From: Hofstenia miamia
Taxonomy: Eukaryota; Xenacoelomorpha; Acoela
Length of the DNA stretch: 47,251 bases
Reading direction: 5' to 3'
Assembly (NCBI GenBank): GCA_004352715.1
Contig: SCFE01000041.1
Location: forward strand, 1,775,449 to 1,822,699
Shown here: positions 20,393 through 32,800 of the stretch, piece by piece
Position numbering within the stretch: position 1 is the stretch's first letter
Layout: the number at the start of each line of letters is the position of its first letter
Translations under genes and position numbers: made by a program
Notes under the pieces: model-generated
Database searches by the model: none
Seen by the model: the letters and a program-made list of their open reading frames with translations, nothing else
What the model was told of the DNA's origin: nothing

Positions 20393-21652
20393 ATGAAAAA
20401 TAGTGAATATCTAAGATTCAAGATTGTTTCTCCTACGCTTTTTCTCTACTATTTGGTGGCAACTCAATCGAAACTAAGTTGGATGTATTTTGTAAGAACT
20501 ATTTTGTTTTTTGCCGTTTACCAAATCGTGGTTTCAAGGAGCAATATAACGAGCTGTACTGATGAAGAAATTGATCGCATACATAAAGGAGAGCGACCTC
20601 ATTTGAGATGCAAAGTAAATACGTCCATTACTATCACAATCGGGAATAAAATGTTTATTCTTAAAGGAGAGGGTCCTAAAGCAGAAATTGTCGACCCATA
20701 CTTTCTTCCTGATTCATTTCATTTTGAAGAGGAAGTATACATAGAGAATGTCGACATCACATTCATCAATAAAAGAATTACAGGTTGCAAAATTATGATA
20801 ATTAATGTTAATGGAATAGGAGGAAAATTCGGATTTTTTTCTAGTTCGATTGGTTGCGCTTCAGGTGATGGTTATTTAATAATTAAAGATAGTGCATTTT
20901 ACAATAGCGTACTAACAAATAGTCCTCTATTTTCATTAAAGTGTAGCACAGCTGAAGTGGTAATTTCCAACTCAGTCTTCAGAAACATATCTACCCAAAA
21001 TGAGGGCATTGTTTCAGTAATTAGCTTAAACCGGTCTAAAAGCGTTGTTTATTTTGAAAATAATGAGATTTCCTACAACCATGATAAAAGTTCACTTTTT
21101 GCATTTGACGCAGAATTCGTAATAATAGAGAATAATGTTTTTAGAAATAATAACATTAAGCAAAGTGGCATTGCTATAGTTGCAAGTGGAATAGGATTCT
21201 TTAACAACTTATGGATGTTCAATTATAAGCCAATTCATTTAATAAGAATTAAAACAAGTTTCACTCCCGCAGTGATAATTGGTGCAGTTATGTCAAACAA
21301 TTCTTATCTTAATAATGATATATCAGCCGAATATATACACTCTGAAAGCTCTAATCACCACGTTCCTGATAACTTTTTTACAGGGAAGAAAGTCTTCCGG
21401 TGTAAAACTGTGTGTGAAGGAATTTACAAAGTATTTGGATATCAAAATATAACTATTTTTAAAAGTATATTCGATGTTGCTTGCATTAGCCCTCAAAATT
21501 TATACAGAGACTGCCCAATCATGACTGGACTAAATTCAACGAATGCGAACACAATAAAAATCGAATTAAAGGTTCGCGATTTCGAAGAAGTGGCTGTTGC
21601 AACTCCTTGGTGTCAAGTGGGTCAAAACGCGACTTGGCAGTATTGGCAATAG
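20393..21652 (+). CDS. Putative secreted beta-helix protein, host gene candidate
   Basis: This is an intact 419-codon ORF, the only long one here with no transposon signature. A hydrophobic segment starting at Met31 (MYFVRTILFFAVYQIVVS, 20483) is a good signal peptide, so Met31 may be the true start; an earlier in-frame Met lies at 20393 after a TAA. Residues 155-275 contain repeated strands such as YLIIKDSAFYNS, VVISNSVFRNIS, VVYFENNEISYN and FVIIENNVFRNN, spaced like coils of a right-handed parallel beta-helix. There are ten Cys (55, 73, 132, 155, 184, 337, 341, 364, 374, 407) and eight N-glycosylation sequons (51, 76, 198, 213, 302, 352, 381, 412), which suits an extracellular protein. No pectate-lyase catalytic motif is visible. 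It could also be the large exon of a longer gene. Confidence 0.65.
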   Translation: MKNSEYLRFKIVSPTLFLYYLVATQSKLSWMYFVRTILFFAVYQIVVSRSNITSCTDEEIDRIHKGERPHLRCKVNTSITITIGNKMFILKGEGPKAEIVDPYFLPDSFHFEEEVYIENVDITFINKRITGCKIMIINVNGIGGKFGFFSSSIGCASGDGYLIIKDSAFYNSVLTNSPLFSLKCSTAEVVISNSVFRNISTQNEGIVSVISLNRSKSVVYFENNEISYNHDKSSLFAFDAEFVIIENNVFRNNNIKQSGIAIVASGIGFFNNLWMFNYKPIHLIRIKTSFTPAVIIGAVMSNNSYLNNDISAEYIHSESSNHHVPDNFFTGKKVFRCKTVCEGIYKVFGYQNITIFKSIFDVACISPQNLYRDCPIMTGLNSTNANTIKIELKVRDFEEVAVATPWCQVGQNATWQYWQ

Positions 21653-21747
21653 TATACCGCATAGTATATTCAGCTCTACATAACTGTTGTACTAAGATAT
21701 GTGAAACAAAGCTAAAATGCGTTTATTATTATTGTAATATTTTAAGC

Positions 21748-21753
21748 AATAAA
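21748..21753 (+). terminator. Polyadenylation signal AATAAA
   Basis: A canonical hexamer about 95 bp after the stop of the beta-helix ORF. It supports 21652 as the true gene end, although AATAAA is common by chance in such AT-rich DNA. Confidence 0.45.
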
Positions 21754-21964
21754 ACATTGACATAGATTCAAAATGATAAAACTACGTTTGTAGATAACAA
21801 TTTCACAATAAAAACTATAAAAACAATGGTGCCTTTTTAGTAAAAACAGCTGGAAATACTGGAAGTCAACAATTGCTTCAATATTTGTTATTTGAAATTT
21901 TGCTTTTCTAAATTTGAGTTTCAATCTAACTGAATTCCATTTAATACTTTGCAGTTTAGGTTAA

Positions 21965-23110
21965 GTCACAATACTAATAATAATAATACTAATAACAAGA
22001 GTCAAAGCAAATTTATTGCTTAAATGTATATAAAAACTATATACTAACACATGACAAAAATATTTACAAAACTAATTTAATATGCAATATTAATTAAAGG
22101 GCAGTTTTAAAAGTAATTTGACCATGCGTTGAGTTTATTGTCTATTTCCAATAATGTTTGCCTACTTAATAAAAATTGTTTTTTTTTCTTGAAGTGTTTA
22201 TAGTTTTACCACGTTCTATATCAATACTTAAATCATTCCAAGAGATTGAACATTAAAAGGAAATGAGTCTTGACGATTATTGATGCTAAAAAGTGTTTTA
22301 CTTCTTTTATTGATTTTGATGTAATTATTAAGAAAACTTAATGAACTTAATTCATGAATAAATTTGTGAATCATACATAAAGATCGATACTGAATAAAGT
22401 AACTCGGGGTCAAAATATTATATGATGATCTTTCAATATAATTAAGTGTTCTAAATGCCCAGTTAAACATTTTTGCTAATGATTTCCAATTGTATTTGAA
22501 CAATTCAGACCTATGCAATTTATATAATTGTGATATTTTAGTTTTAAAGGTTTTTAGAGACTTTGCTTTCTTAATTTCTGAAGGCAATTCATTCAAACGA
22601 CGGATTGATGTATTATTAAAGAATTTTCCATTTGTTTTTCTTTGATTTTGCTATGAAAATTTGGAGTTTTAAAATTAGGGACATTTGTTGAATAGTAAAG
22701 AGTGATTTTTTAAGGAATTTTTTTGAACGTACATAAAGATGTTTTATAAATTGTCCTTATTGGCTTCGAAAAATTTCTTTTGAAATCATCGTAATCTGAT
22801 CATTTTTTCTTCATAGAGTCCAATGTAATATGTAACATTAATTTATTTGTATTTCAAATTTCATGAGATAGTGTGTATCAATTCCTGTATATAATATGAA
22901 AGCATAATTAGATGACTTAAAACTAAGGCATGCATAAGCTGAATTTTTGCATTAATACTAAGAAGGTAAGAAAAATTATTTATTGCTGTGATTGCAATTG
23001 CCATTTTTTACAATGCTATCTAATTGTTTATGAAAATTTAAGTTGCTGTTGAAAATGAGTAACTTGTTTAATAGTTTCCTTATTGAACATTTAACACAAT
23101 CTATTTACTG
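21965..23110 (-). pseudogene. Decayed LINE (CR1/Jockey-type), 3' half
   Basis: On the minus strand, 'LIFNSNLNFHKQLDSIVK' (about 23075-23020) is the post-palm YLGI..LNF region. After a long worn stretch follow 'RRLNELPSEIKKAKSLKTFK' (about 22605) and 'MFNWAFRTLNYIERSSYNIL', 'CMIHKFIHELSSLSFL', ending SLG near 22230 with a one-base deletion before NDLSID. The WNxLP-type motif, normally last, here precedes the 'NWAFRT' block and seems to recur after it, so two LINE tails may be fused. An (AAT)n run at 21975-21996 fits a microsatellite-like LINE 3' tail. Confidence 0.7.
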
Positions 23111-23119
23111 ATTCCATAT

Positions 23120-24270
23120 TTCTTTCATTATTGTTCATAAAGTTGTAATTATAATAAAAAGTGCATTTTATAGACTTACGATGTGATGTGAATGACAATT
23201 GTAGACTCAAACATTTTTCAGCAAGCAGTGAGAAAACATGATATTACTAAATTTTTGAGCTATTAATTGAACATGTATGCTGAAATCTAACAATATCTTA
23301 ACCTTCTCATTCTCTATGATACCCTGTGGCTTAAGCTCATGCTAACTGTCTCCTGCTTCTAACACCTGCTGACTGCTTAAACTCAACTGCACCATTCTTC
23401 CCACCTGGTCATGCCTGAACTTTTACTCTTGCTATGCCAACTTCTCAAATTTGCTATCAGATGATCTCCTGTATCCAACTCTTTTGTACATAGCCTACAC
23501 TTATTATTTACCTCAGCACTTTTGTATATGTCCCTTTTCAAACCTTGCTGTTCTCTTGTTTGTCACATTTTTCTGTATTCCTTCAGTATCATCTATGCAT
23601 TACGTTCTGCCTATACCTCCTTCCATCCTACTCTGGTATGCCTTTTTTCCTTCACCCTCGATTCATAACTTTCTTTCCATAGTAACTTCCAGTAGTACTT
23701 CTTAGATCTATTGAGTATATAAAGGTCACTGTAAAGGCTTTTTTGCAATTTTTTTTTGGAAAAATTATAATATACATGAATAAAAAAATTGCAAAATTAT
23801 TTATTCATGATTATTCCAGGACCTTGAAATTCATGTATACATAAATAGATAAAATTGGGCAGAAATTGTTTTTAAAAATTGAAAAAAAATAATATTTCAA
23901 AATTGCAATTCCTTCTGGAAATCAAAATTCAATTTAGCATATTTGTATTTTTATTGTTATTGTTTATAATTAAGACATTCTTTCAATTTTTCATTAATTA
24001 ATTTTATTTTATGTGACTGATAGGCTTCCAAGCATTTTTTCAGTATTTAATTGGGCTGGTGTTAACCTAAAATGCAATGTTTGAACTATTTAGCAACATA
24101 AAAGTCTGCTTTATTACATTTAAAACATTGATTTTATGCCAAAATCCTACATTTTGCCAGCAGTGGTCCTTTGGTGCGCCATTGCCCAAATGCCACGTGG
24201 TGCCCCATCAGTCTTGTGTCTGGTGATCTACCAGTGGTTGGTGACTTGAATGATCTGAAACCATTATCAT
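23120..24270. other. No gene; pyrimidine-rich block
   Basis: 23300-23710 is rich in C and T and poor in G on the plus strand, unlike its AT-rich surroundings, with one 84-codon open frame of no recognisable family. 23750-24120 is nearly pure A/T. The block may be an old repeat. Confidence 0.4.
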
Positions 24271-24284
24271 TATAACACATTAAA

Positions 24285-24690
24285 TCTATTCGCAAATTCT
24301 TCGAAAAATTATTGCACATTAAAATCAACCAATACCTTGCTTCTGAAATTATTTTATCATCTAAGCAATATGGTTTCCGTGCCAAGCATAGTACAAATGA
24401 TGCAATTATTCAATTATTGAAAAAAATATCCTCAAATAAATCCAGTTGCATAGCCCTTTTATACTTAAGCAAAGCCTTTAATTCAATTAATTTTGAAATT
24501 TTGGCGATTAAACTTAAGGATTACGGACTTCAACAAAATTCAATGAAGTTTCTTAGAAAACAGACAACAACGTGTATTAATGAATTATATGAAATCTGAA
24601 TATATTACAACCTTCAAGGCATAGTACTATGGCCAATTATTTTTGCAATATATGTAAATAATTTTATGAAATATGTGAAATATATGTATT
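24285..24690 (+). pseudogene. LINE reverse transcriptase fragment
   Basis: 'IRKFFEKLLHIKINQYL', 'LSSKQYGFRAKHSTND', 'LLYLSKAFNSINFEIL' and, after a frameshift, 'QGIVLWPIIFAIYVNNF' follow the order of LINE reverse-transcriptase blocks. In block A the catalytic Asp of LDxSKAF is Tyr (LYLSKAF), and the PQG block has lost its usual GPLLF form. The fragment stops before the FADD block. It cannot be active. Confidence 0.85.
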
Positions 24691-24990
24691 TATTTATATA
24701 TATATTTTGGAATTGGTCTACTTCTTACGCCCAAGCCCCAGAACGGCTCGACCTATTTCAATACACCAGTTATTCGGCCCAAGCCCGGCCCAGCTCAAAT
24801 TATTTTTCTTTCCGCAACTGACGCTGTCTTGTCCCTCATAGATTCCCATAAGCATTAGACTATGAATTTGATTGGATATTTTCATTAATATATTGATTAA
24901 TATGCTCATCGCATACCCAGTTTGGTACATCAACAATGTTATTTCAGTTGTGTTGAAATTCTAATTGCATTGTTAACTCTATGTCATTCT

Positions 24991-25010
24991 CAATACCTTT
25001 AAAGGTATTG
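24991..25010. repeat. 20-bp perfect palindrome centred on TTTAAA
   Basis: CAATACCTTTAAAGGTATTG is its own reverse complement. A second, 14-bp version (TACCTTTAAAGGTA) lies at 25788-25801. Confidence 0.95.
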
Positions 25011-25346
25011 TTTCAAAAATGTGAGTAGCACATCAGCAACTAATGCAGTTGCGACAGAATTCAGTGGGGTTAAACAACGCCTTCCCTAGTGTGTAATTAT
25101 ATTGTAGTTTGAGAAATGCAGTGAAATTTGCTCAATTAGTACAAACAACTTATCCAAAAATAATAAGTGTTTTGAGAAATATCAATATATTGTGCAAATG
25201 GAATTGCTGCTAGATTATTAAAATTTATATTTGAACTTTACAAAAAATTTTAATAGTTTCTTTATCAGCCTTAGATTTTTATTATTCATTAATTTAAAAA
25301 ACATAACGATGCTTTAGAAGCATACTCGAGATCAAAAATTATAGCT

Positions 25347-25724
25347 TTAAAACTGTACTTTAGCAAGTGCATGCATCTTTTTATTTATTTTTGTCGATGC
25401 ATGCAATTTAGAATGAAAAATCCCTAAAAAATAGGTATCTAAAAAAGCGTTTGCTGATCCTTTGTGTAAAAACTGCTCAAGCAATATAATCAATAAACTT
25501 AGTAAGCTAAATCTATCTATGTTTATATATTTGTCTACATACGAAATGAAATAGTCATATTTTGCTATTCCCAAATTAGAAATGATAGTGCATAAAGTAG
25601 AATTCTTTCTATTCTCGTTTAAATCAGGAATTTCAAATTGAAAAAAAATGTCATAAATGTCATTTTCAACTTCTAAAACAACACAACATTTTGTATTTTC
25701 ATTGTCATCTATAATTTTGTAATT
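25347..25724 (-). other. Unassigned 125-codon open frame
   Basis: Open on the minus strand from just after a TAA at 25725-25727 to the stop at 25347-25349. It reads like protein: acidic start (NYKIIDDNENTKCCVVLEVE), then FFQFEIPDLNENRKNST, a Leu/Ile-rich helix (FSLLSLLIILLEQFLHKG) and a Lys-rich end. It has no ATG before codon 51, so it would be an exon; ATTATAG at about 25713-25707 is a possible acceptor. I do not recognise the family. It lies between two TTAA-centred palindromes and may belong to a transposon. Confidence 0.35.
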
Positions 25725-26169
25725 TTAGAGTAAAATAATTATTTTATTTACAATAAAAGTTAATTTTTTGTAACTTTACGTCAGTTGTACCTTTAAAGGT
25801 ATTGTTATTATTTGAAATGCAAAAATTCTGAAATTTAGTTTTTTGCAATAAATTGAGTAATTTAATAATAACAAGATATCATTTATCTGTATTTAAGACA
25901 ATATTTAATTAAGCAGTATAAGTATACGTGGTTGATTTAGCGTTAGTCTTCATTCAGTAAACATATGACATTATATGTCAAAGTTCATAAGCTCTTCCAA
26001 CCCCAACACCAATTAAATAATATAAGTATTGCGACAAGTCAACAACTAAATATTACCAGGGGTTATCTCTGGATGTAATCGCCCTTTTCATCGCTTAGAG
26101 AACATATCAGTTCTTAAATATTCAATTACCCAAGTTTAGCCCCAGCCCAATTCAAACTCTGAATACGAA

Positions 26170-27280
26170 ATACATTGACACCGATTTGGATTTTTAATGG
26201 TCCATCCTTTAAAGTGAAATTTCATGATAATGCTATCTAATGTTATATTTTCAATCCATTATAATGATGATTATTAATAATTAGTAAAAAATTATATCGG
26301 AAATAAATTTTTATTAATAAGTATTCCCTAAATGCAACTAGAATAAATAATTTCAAACTTTACTATTCTCTTAACATGTACAATTTGAAGATAAAAAAAC
26401 GCGTTATTGTTAAGTCACAGAGAAGCATAGCAGAGGAAGTCTTTAAAATTGTCGATTTTTTTCACAAAATTTTTACAAAAATTCCTTTGATTATGTCAAA
26501 TAGTATTATTCGTATCTGATATCGATATTAATGATATACAAAATCATTAAAGATATCTTGTAAACCTTGTTTGCATTGAAAATTATTTTCCGTCCAACAT
26601 AATGTTCATAAATTAGAATGAAATGATAAAAAACCGTGCAAAATTTAAAAGGATGCTTTGTCTTCCTTGAATGATGTACGTTTGCCCGCTATCATTATTT
26701 AATTGTCTAATTTGTGAGCATAGAACATATCTTTAAAATGACACAACCAATGCAGAATCTTGTAAACAATAGAGATATTAGAATTGGAATGATGGAATAT
26801 ATGGACAACGATGCATTGAGAAAGAAATAAATAAGAATGAGATTTAAAATGGAGAAAGCAAATATTAGGAATATATGCAAAAAACAAGACTGAAGTCTAG
26901 CAAGAATTCTTAAGAATTTCACTATCAACAACAATAATGTGAAAGAGTCTTTTGCCTCTACTGCATTCTGTAGACTTGCCATCAAATCAAAACTATTAAG
27001 AAAACAGAAATGTCTCTCCCACAAAGCAAAAAAGGTGGAAACAAGGAGCTTTTGAGCTAATGAGAATAATTGTGGACTGTGTCTGAAATATGTGTGTACA
27101 TAACTAATGTGGAAGCCGGCTATGTGTATTTGGCATCTATGCTAACTTTGCCCACGATTCGCCTATATAATTTTTGTAAAAATCTACAAGGAAAAAATGC
27201 AGGTGTATATATGAAATGAGAATTTCTTCAATTCCACTCCATTTCTACAACTATTATAAGAACATTTCCAAATTTTCCAT
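26170..27280. other. No recognisable gene
   Basis: AT-rich, with hydrophobic chance frames at 26699-27024 (-). Nothing else is supported. Confidence 0.5.
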
Positions 27281-27284
27281 AAAT

Positions 27285-29727
27285 TCCCGCATCTTTTGTA
27301 ACTCTTACAGCTAATGAATATTATTCTAATGGACAACGACTTTATTCGTCTCAATCCCATGAAGTATTTTTGTTATTTAGTAGTTTAATTAGACTCAATA
27401 AGGCACCAACTCACATAAGCAGAAGAACATCATCATTAATTGATTACATTATATGTGATGCTTCTGAAATATTGAATTATGAAACATTTGTCTTAGATAG
27501 TGTATTGTCTGATCATTTAATTACCTGCAGCATTTTGACCAAAAACAAAAGTAAATGTTTCTTGAAACAAAGCAATAATATTTTTATTCATTCAACTAAG
27601 CATTATCAGAGAAACAATTTATCGATAGACTTGCTAAATCTAAACTGGACATGTTTCTATAACTTTCAATCAATTGATGAAAAGTTAGAATTTATAACAA
27701 AGAGTCTGACTATGCTGTACGACAAACATTGTCCAATTACTAAAATTAAGAAACAAGATCAAACTCCATTTGTAAAGTGGAAGATATGGATTTCAAAAGA
27801 AACTAAACAGTTAATTAAAGAAAAGCATAACCTTTATGCAAACTATTGTAAAAATAGATGTCCAGAAAATCTCAAAAAATACAAGAAATTAAGAAATAGT
27901 GTATCAAATAAATTAAAATATGAGCTTAATGAATTTTTGACACGATCTTTTAAGGATGGAAAGAATGTAGCAAGAAAATGGCTATACATCAATAAATTTA
28001 TCAAAGAAAAAAAGAACAATGATATCAAATGTCTAGTTAACCATAAAGGAGAAATCATTGAAAAAAGCATTGAAATTGCAAATATTATGAATGAACACTT
28101 TGTGAAACTTGGTAAATTTCAAGATGAAGATTCTATTAAAGAAATTACAAAATTCAATTACCATCATAACATAAATTTGATTCACTCACCTTTTAAATTT
28201 AAATATGTTTCACTTCATGATTTTTGCAAATGCGCAAAAATGATAAAAACAAGTAAATCAAAAGGCCCAAGTTACTATCCTCTATGGTTCTTAAAAGACG
28301 CTCTATATGTACTAGCAAGACCATTATGTGATCTCTTCAATGAATGTATTTACTATTCCTATTTCCCTAAACAATTAAAAATGGCTGAAGTTATTCCCAT
28401 TTTTAAAAAGGGCAATATTGAAAAAACAGAGAATTATCGTCCAATATCTATTCTCTCAGGAATAAGCAAAATTTTTGAAAAACTAATATATCAACTATTA
28501 ACGATCTACATTGAAGAGAATAAACTTTTAAGCAAACAGCAATTTGGTTTTAGAAAAGGATTATCAACAAATTATGCATTAATTGAAACAATAGATGACT
28601 GGCGTAGAAAATTAGACAAAGATGAAAAAGTTTATATTGCTTCACTTGATATATCAAAGGCCTTTAATTCAATTAATCATGATTTACTAATTAAAAAACT
28701 AAGAGAAATTTATAATTTTAGTGATTCATCAATCCAATTTCTAAAATCATATATATTTGATCGTTCACAATACGTGAAAGTAAACAATCTATCATCAAAA
28801 CAAATATTGGTAAATAATGGAGTACCACAAGGATCAGTTTTAGGACCACTATTATTCAATCTATATGTAAATGATATTCCTAACTTCATTGAAGGCAAAT
28901 GCATTCAATTTGCAGATGATACTCTATTATATACATCCAAAATAAAGATTTTACAAGAACATATAATTAAAGTAAAGAAATTTTTTGAACAGAATATGAT
29001 GAAATTAAATATTGAGAAAACTACATTTATGATTATAAAGAATAAAAATGGAAAAAGTGAACCATTAGAATCAATATATATTGAAAAAAATATCATTTAT
29101 GAAACTAAGAAAATTAAATATCTTGGTATTGAAATTGACAATGAACTTAAATTTACAGATCAGATCAATGCAACTACGAAGAAAATGGCCCATGGAGTTA
29201 AATTGCTAACTAAGATTCAACATATATTACCAATGAATTGGAGAATTGTACTACTAAGATCTCTTATACTGTCGCATTTTTCATATTCTTCTTTTTTATT
29301 TACCAATGTTACCAAGAAAATATTTAAAAAACTTAAGAAAGTTTTTAATTGGGCAATTAATACAATCTGTAGTAAAAACGATCAAAGTAAAATATTAGAA
29401 AAACATAATATCGAATCATTAGAATACCTATTAAAATTAAATTGCCTCTTACTATTTTGGAAAAGACCTTCAGTAGAATTACAGAAAAATATACACAAGC
29501 GAACTAAGACTTATCACAAAATCAAATTTAAAAAGAAAATCTTTGAAAAATCATTTACTAATTTTACAATTGATTTATGGAACAAACTCCCTCCAGATAT
29601 TAAAGAAGAACGAAATTTCAATAAATTTAAAAAATCATTAAAAATTTCACTAAAACGAAGAAGATACAACTACTTATCAAATTATAGGACCAAGTCTATA
29701 AACTATAACAAAGCTATTGAAGAATGA
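27285..29727 (+). CDS. LINE (CR1/Jockey-type) ORF2 protein, 5'-truncated but otherwise open
   Basis: The frame is open from 27285 with no natural ATG at its start; numbering here is from 27370. It starts within the apurinic endonuclease: 'SSLIDYI' (21-27) and 'SDH' (47-49), the catalytic end of that domain. The reverse transcriptase follows: 'NYRPIS' (355-360), 'QFGFRKGLST' (391-400), 'LDISKAFNSINH' (426-437, catalytic Asp427), 'GVPQGSVLGPLLF' (484-496), 'FADDTLL' (514-520, catalytic pair) and 'YLGIEID' (584-590). 'DLWNKLPPDIK' (735-745) is the usual C-terminal motif. All catalytic RT residues are present, but the missing endonuclease N-terminus makes this a dead-on-arrival copy typical of incomplete target-primed reverse transcription. 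No stop or frameshift is seen, so insertion was recent compared with the other LINEs here. Confidence 0.93.
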
Positions 29728-29899
29728 AAACCAACTATTTATATCATCAAGGACAATAAACTTTTGAAACCAAGACAAAGTATTTTTTCAGAACCAAGTT
29801 AATTTATATTTATTGTTTTAATTCTTCATAAGTGTTAATCACTTGATTTGTAAAAAAACAAAAGAATTAAATAAATATTAAATAAATATTAAATAAATA
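29728..29899 (+). repeat. LINE 3' UTR and (TAAATAAATAT)n tail
   Basis: About 130 bp of untranslated sequence is followed by roughly three copies of an 11-bp AT repeat at 29866-29899. Short tandem tails instead of poly(A) are usual for CR1/L2-class LINEs. This marks the 3' end of the preceding element. Confidence 0.75.
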
Positions 29900-32800
29900 G
29901 ACTCTGGTTTTGACAAAATTATCAAAAATGAGTAACATTCTGAAATCCATGGTCCCAGGTTTTTCATTTTTGATTCCATTGAAGTATATAGACACTGATC
30001 CCAGGTTCATGGGTGAGTGGTCTTGGAGAACCTTGCTAGTTAAATTGATTATCATGTGAACCACAATCACAATTCAATCCAGGCACGTGTTATGATATGA
30101 TATGAAATTGCTAAGATACGCATAGTAGAATTTTGGAATGTTTTTTATCTGGACCTTAGCCAATGCTTTTTGAGATTAATTCCCAGTAGTTGCGAAATGA
30201 CATTTGACTGATGCGACTTGTATGGATAATTATAGAAAACAAAATAGTTAAGACTAGTTGTTGCTGCCATGGGCTTTAAACCAATAGACTGGCTTAATAT
30301 GTGAACATTAGGTATGTGAAGAAAGTCTATGTATTCGCAAAATCGGATTTGCATCGAAGAAAATGGATATTTTCATGTGCTTCAAACACAAAAAATTATC
30401 AAAAAATTTCACCATAACGAGTAAGCATGACTTACGCATAGTTGTATCAAAAACCCAGAATTTCAGGTTTTCTAATAAGTTATAAGAAAATTGTTTGGGA
30501 ATGTCGATTAAATCGATTCTATTCTTATGAATGCTATAGGCTGCTAAGGGTTAAACTTGAATTAAATATAAATAGTCGTAATGTTTTTTCTTTTGACCAT
30601 CTTGAACTTCACAACCACAGATCTAATTACTTCTGACTCTGAATCATTCTAAACATTACGACTTCCTAAAGGAAAAGGTCATTTTCATTTTCTGGTCCTA
30701 CTGCATTTAATTTATCACCATGGAATTTTAGATCTTGCAATAACTACGAATCTTTTAAGAATTGTCAAAATACAAACGTACGTATTCAGTCAATTTATTA
30801 CAGAAGAACACTGAGAAATTCATATCGATTTTGTAAAAATGCACAAGGTAAAGATTAATTTATTGTTATTGTTATATTGCGAAAAATCTGCCCGTGCTAG
30901 GCAAGGGGATTTCAATGGACTGTATTAGATATTTAATAAATGAATAAACTTTAAACAAACCATATGTTGTATTTTGGAAATTCTGGAACGAAATAAGTTA
31001 TAAATGTGATCATCATACATTAGTAAAATGATTTTCATTCACAATTTTTGCATATGACAATCTTTAATTAACCATTAAATATAATAAGCACATTCAAAGC
31101 ATGGTAACACCTAATGCTAAGGGCGTATAGAATTATAACAGAATCGAGTTCATTATTGTACAATATTATAGATCATGAAAAATTCATACAATAAACTTGT
31201 TTGCATCACGAAATTTCTGCAAATCATTATATTAATTGAGGTGTCTTTATGTTTAAGCAGTATATGTCAGGGTTTCCGTTTATATGAAAATGTCGGATCA
31301 AATCAAATTAAGCAACCATTGCTCTTTGATATCGATTGATATTATTTCAAATCAACAGAAAATTCTTGTTGATATCAGCCATATTTTTCTACAATATATT
31401 CTTTGAGCATTGCAAAGAAATCAATTAACGTTGCTCAATACATGTTTGTAAGTGGCATACTCAGTACATTAATAATTATATGATTTCTCCGCCTCAGGGC
31501 TTTGTGTAGATATTCATCCTATATTGTTGCATGATTCCAAATCCATAGACTCATTGTTGCAGTGAATTCTTTCCTAAGTAAAAAAGTCTATACCTCAAAT
31601 TTTTGACTCAATTGGTAATGTTTTAAAATAGACGTAATTACTTTACAAATGAGGTTACACAAAGGGGCGAAAAAATATTTATATATTTATATGAAAACAT
31701 CTTATGTAAATAGGGGATTAGTGAAAATCATATCCATAAGAAACGTCCTCATCTGATTTGTTTTAAATGAGTACGAACTTTTAAAAGTAATTAACCAAGT
31801 TTGAAACTTTTACCAAAATACAATAGAATCTAAGTTCTCAAGTGTATCTTTCTCATGGATTTCGGAGATCTTCTAATCTTGTTATATTGAATATAACAGA
31901 AGCAAATTTTAGCTACACCAGCAGAGGATCGTGATGGATTAATTAGTTTTAACAATCTTAATTTAAGGAAAATGCTACATTTGAAGATAAAGCATAATTG
32001 GCTTTAGTTGGTCTTCTGTTGGGGTTTAAGATACCGAAAAATCTTACTTCCTAATACATCATAGACTACAACACATGCAACTCAGTACGATGATGTATTT
32101 CTGATATATTTGATCCAGATTCCGAGACCTCGGAAATAACTACGAAATCTCTGATGCAGAAATCAGTTACAGCAGTAATATTTTATTTTTCAGTAACTAG
32201 TTGTTGTTGAGCATCCATCTGATGAAAGGCGAAGGTATAGAATAGGGTGCCCGCGGATCACGCGGAGCACGAGGAGAAAATAAACACCAATATAGGGCAA
32301 AAACGATAAGAAATTCGTAGCACGCTGTAACACTCGATAGCACACGTTTTATATTTAAGAACAATAGCACAGAAAACTTGAATTTCATAAAATAATTTAC
32401 TATTATTAAACAAATTACAAGATATAAAACTATATTTTTGCAAATCTATACATTTTTGGTGTAAATCAAATGCTTTTTACTTGAGATTCTAAAATAAATT
32501 GGAAAGTTTATATTTTGCAGTCTCTACATCTTCAGATATTTATGTTCTCCACATTTTACTTACCGATTAGTAAAACAGAATTTATAGCTAGCGTGACCGC
32601 GTTGCATAAATTTTTAATGCACAATTAAATATTATGCATTCCGCTAATGTTATAAATGTATTTTATATATCGGGGATGTACAATATCGCCTGCGTGCAAT
32701 TACCATGGGCCTGTCGATATGCAATTATTACTGAAAATTCAAATTTACTCAAAGTGTTATATGCATTAAGTATAATGTATAGAATTATATATTTTCATAA

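Larger units (their letters stand above)
24715..26165. other. Intergenic block with GCCC-rich ends
   Basis: 24730-24800 holds repeated GCCCAAGCCC / GGCCCAGCTC phrases. A similar phrase, AGCCCCAGCCCAATTC, lies at about 26141-26156, ending CTCTG. Such motifs resemble hAT subterminal repeats, but both are in the same orientation and no target duplication was found, so no element is called. Confidence 0.25.

Noticed and set aside
24715-26165. A complete hAT element bounded by GCCC-rich ends
   Set aside because: The two GC-rich ends are in the same, not inverted, orientation and there is no matching 8-bp duplication.
26699-27024. Membrane protein of about 105 residues on the minus strand
   Set aside because: Hydrophobicity follows from the AT-rich codons; there is no motif or start context, and it overlaps another chance frame.
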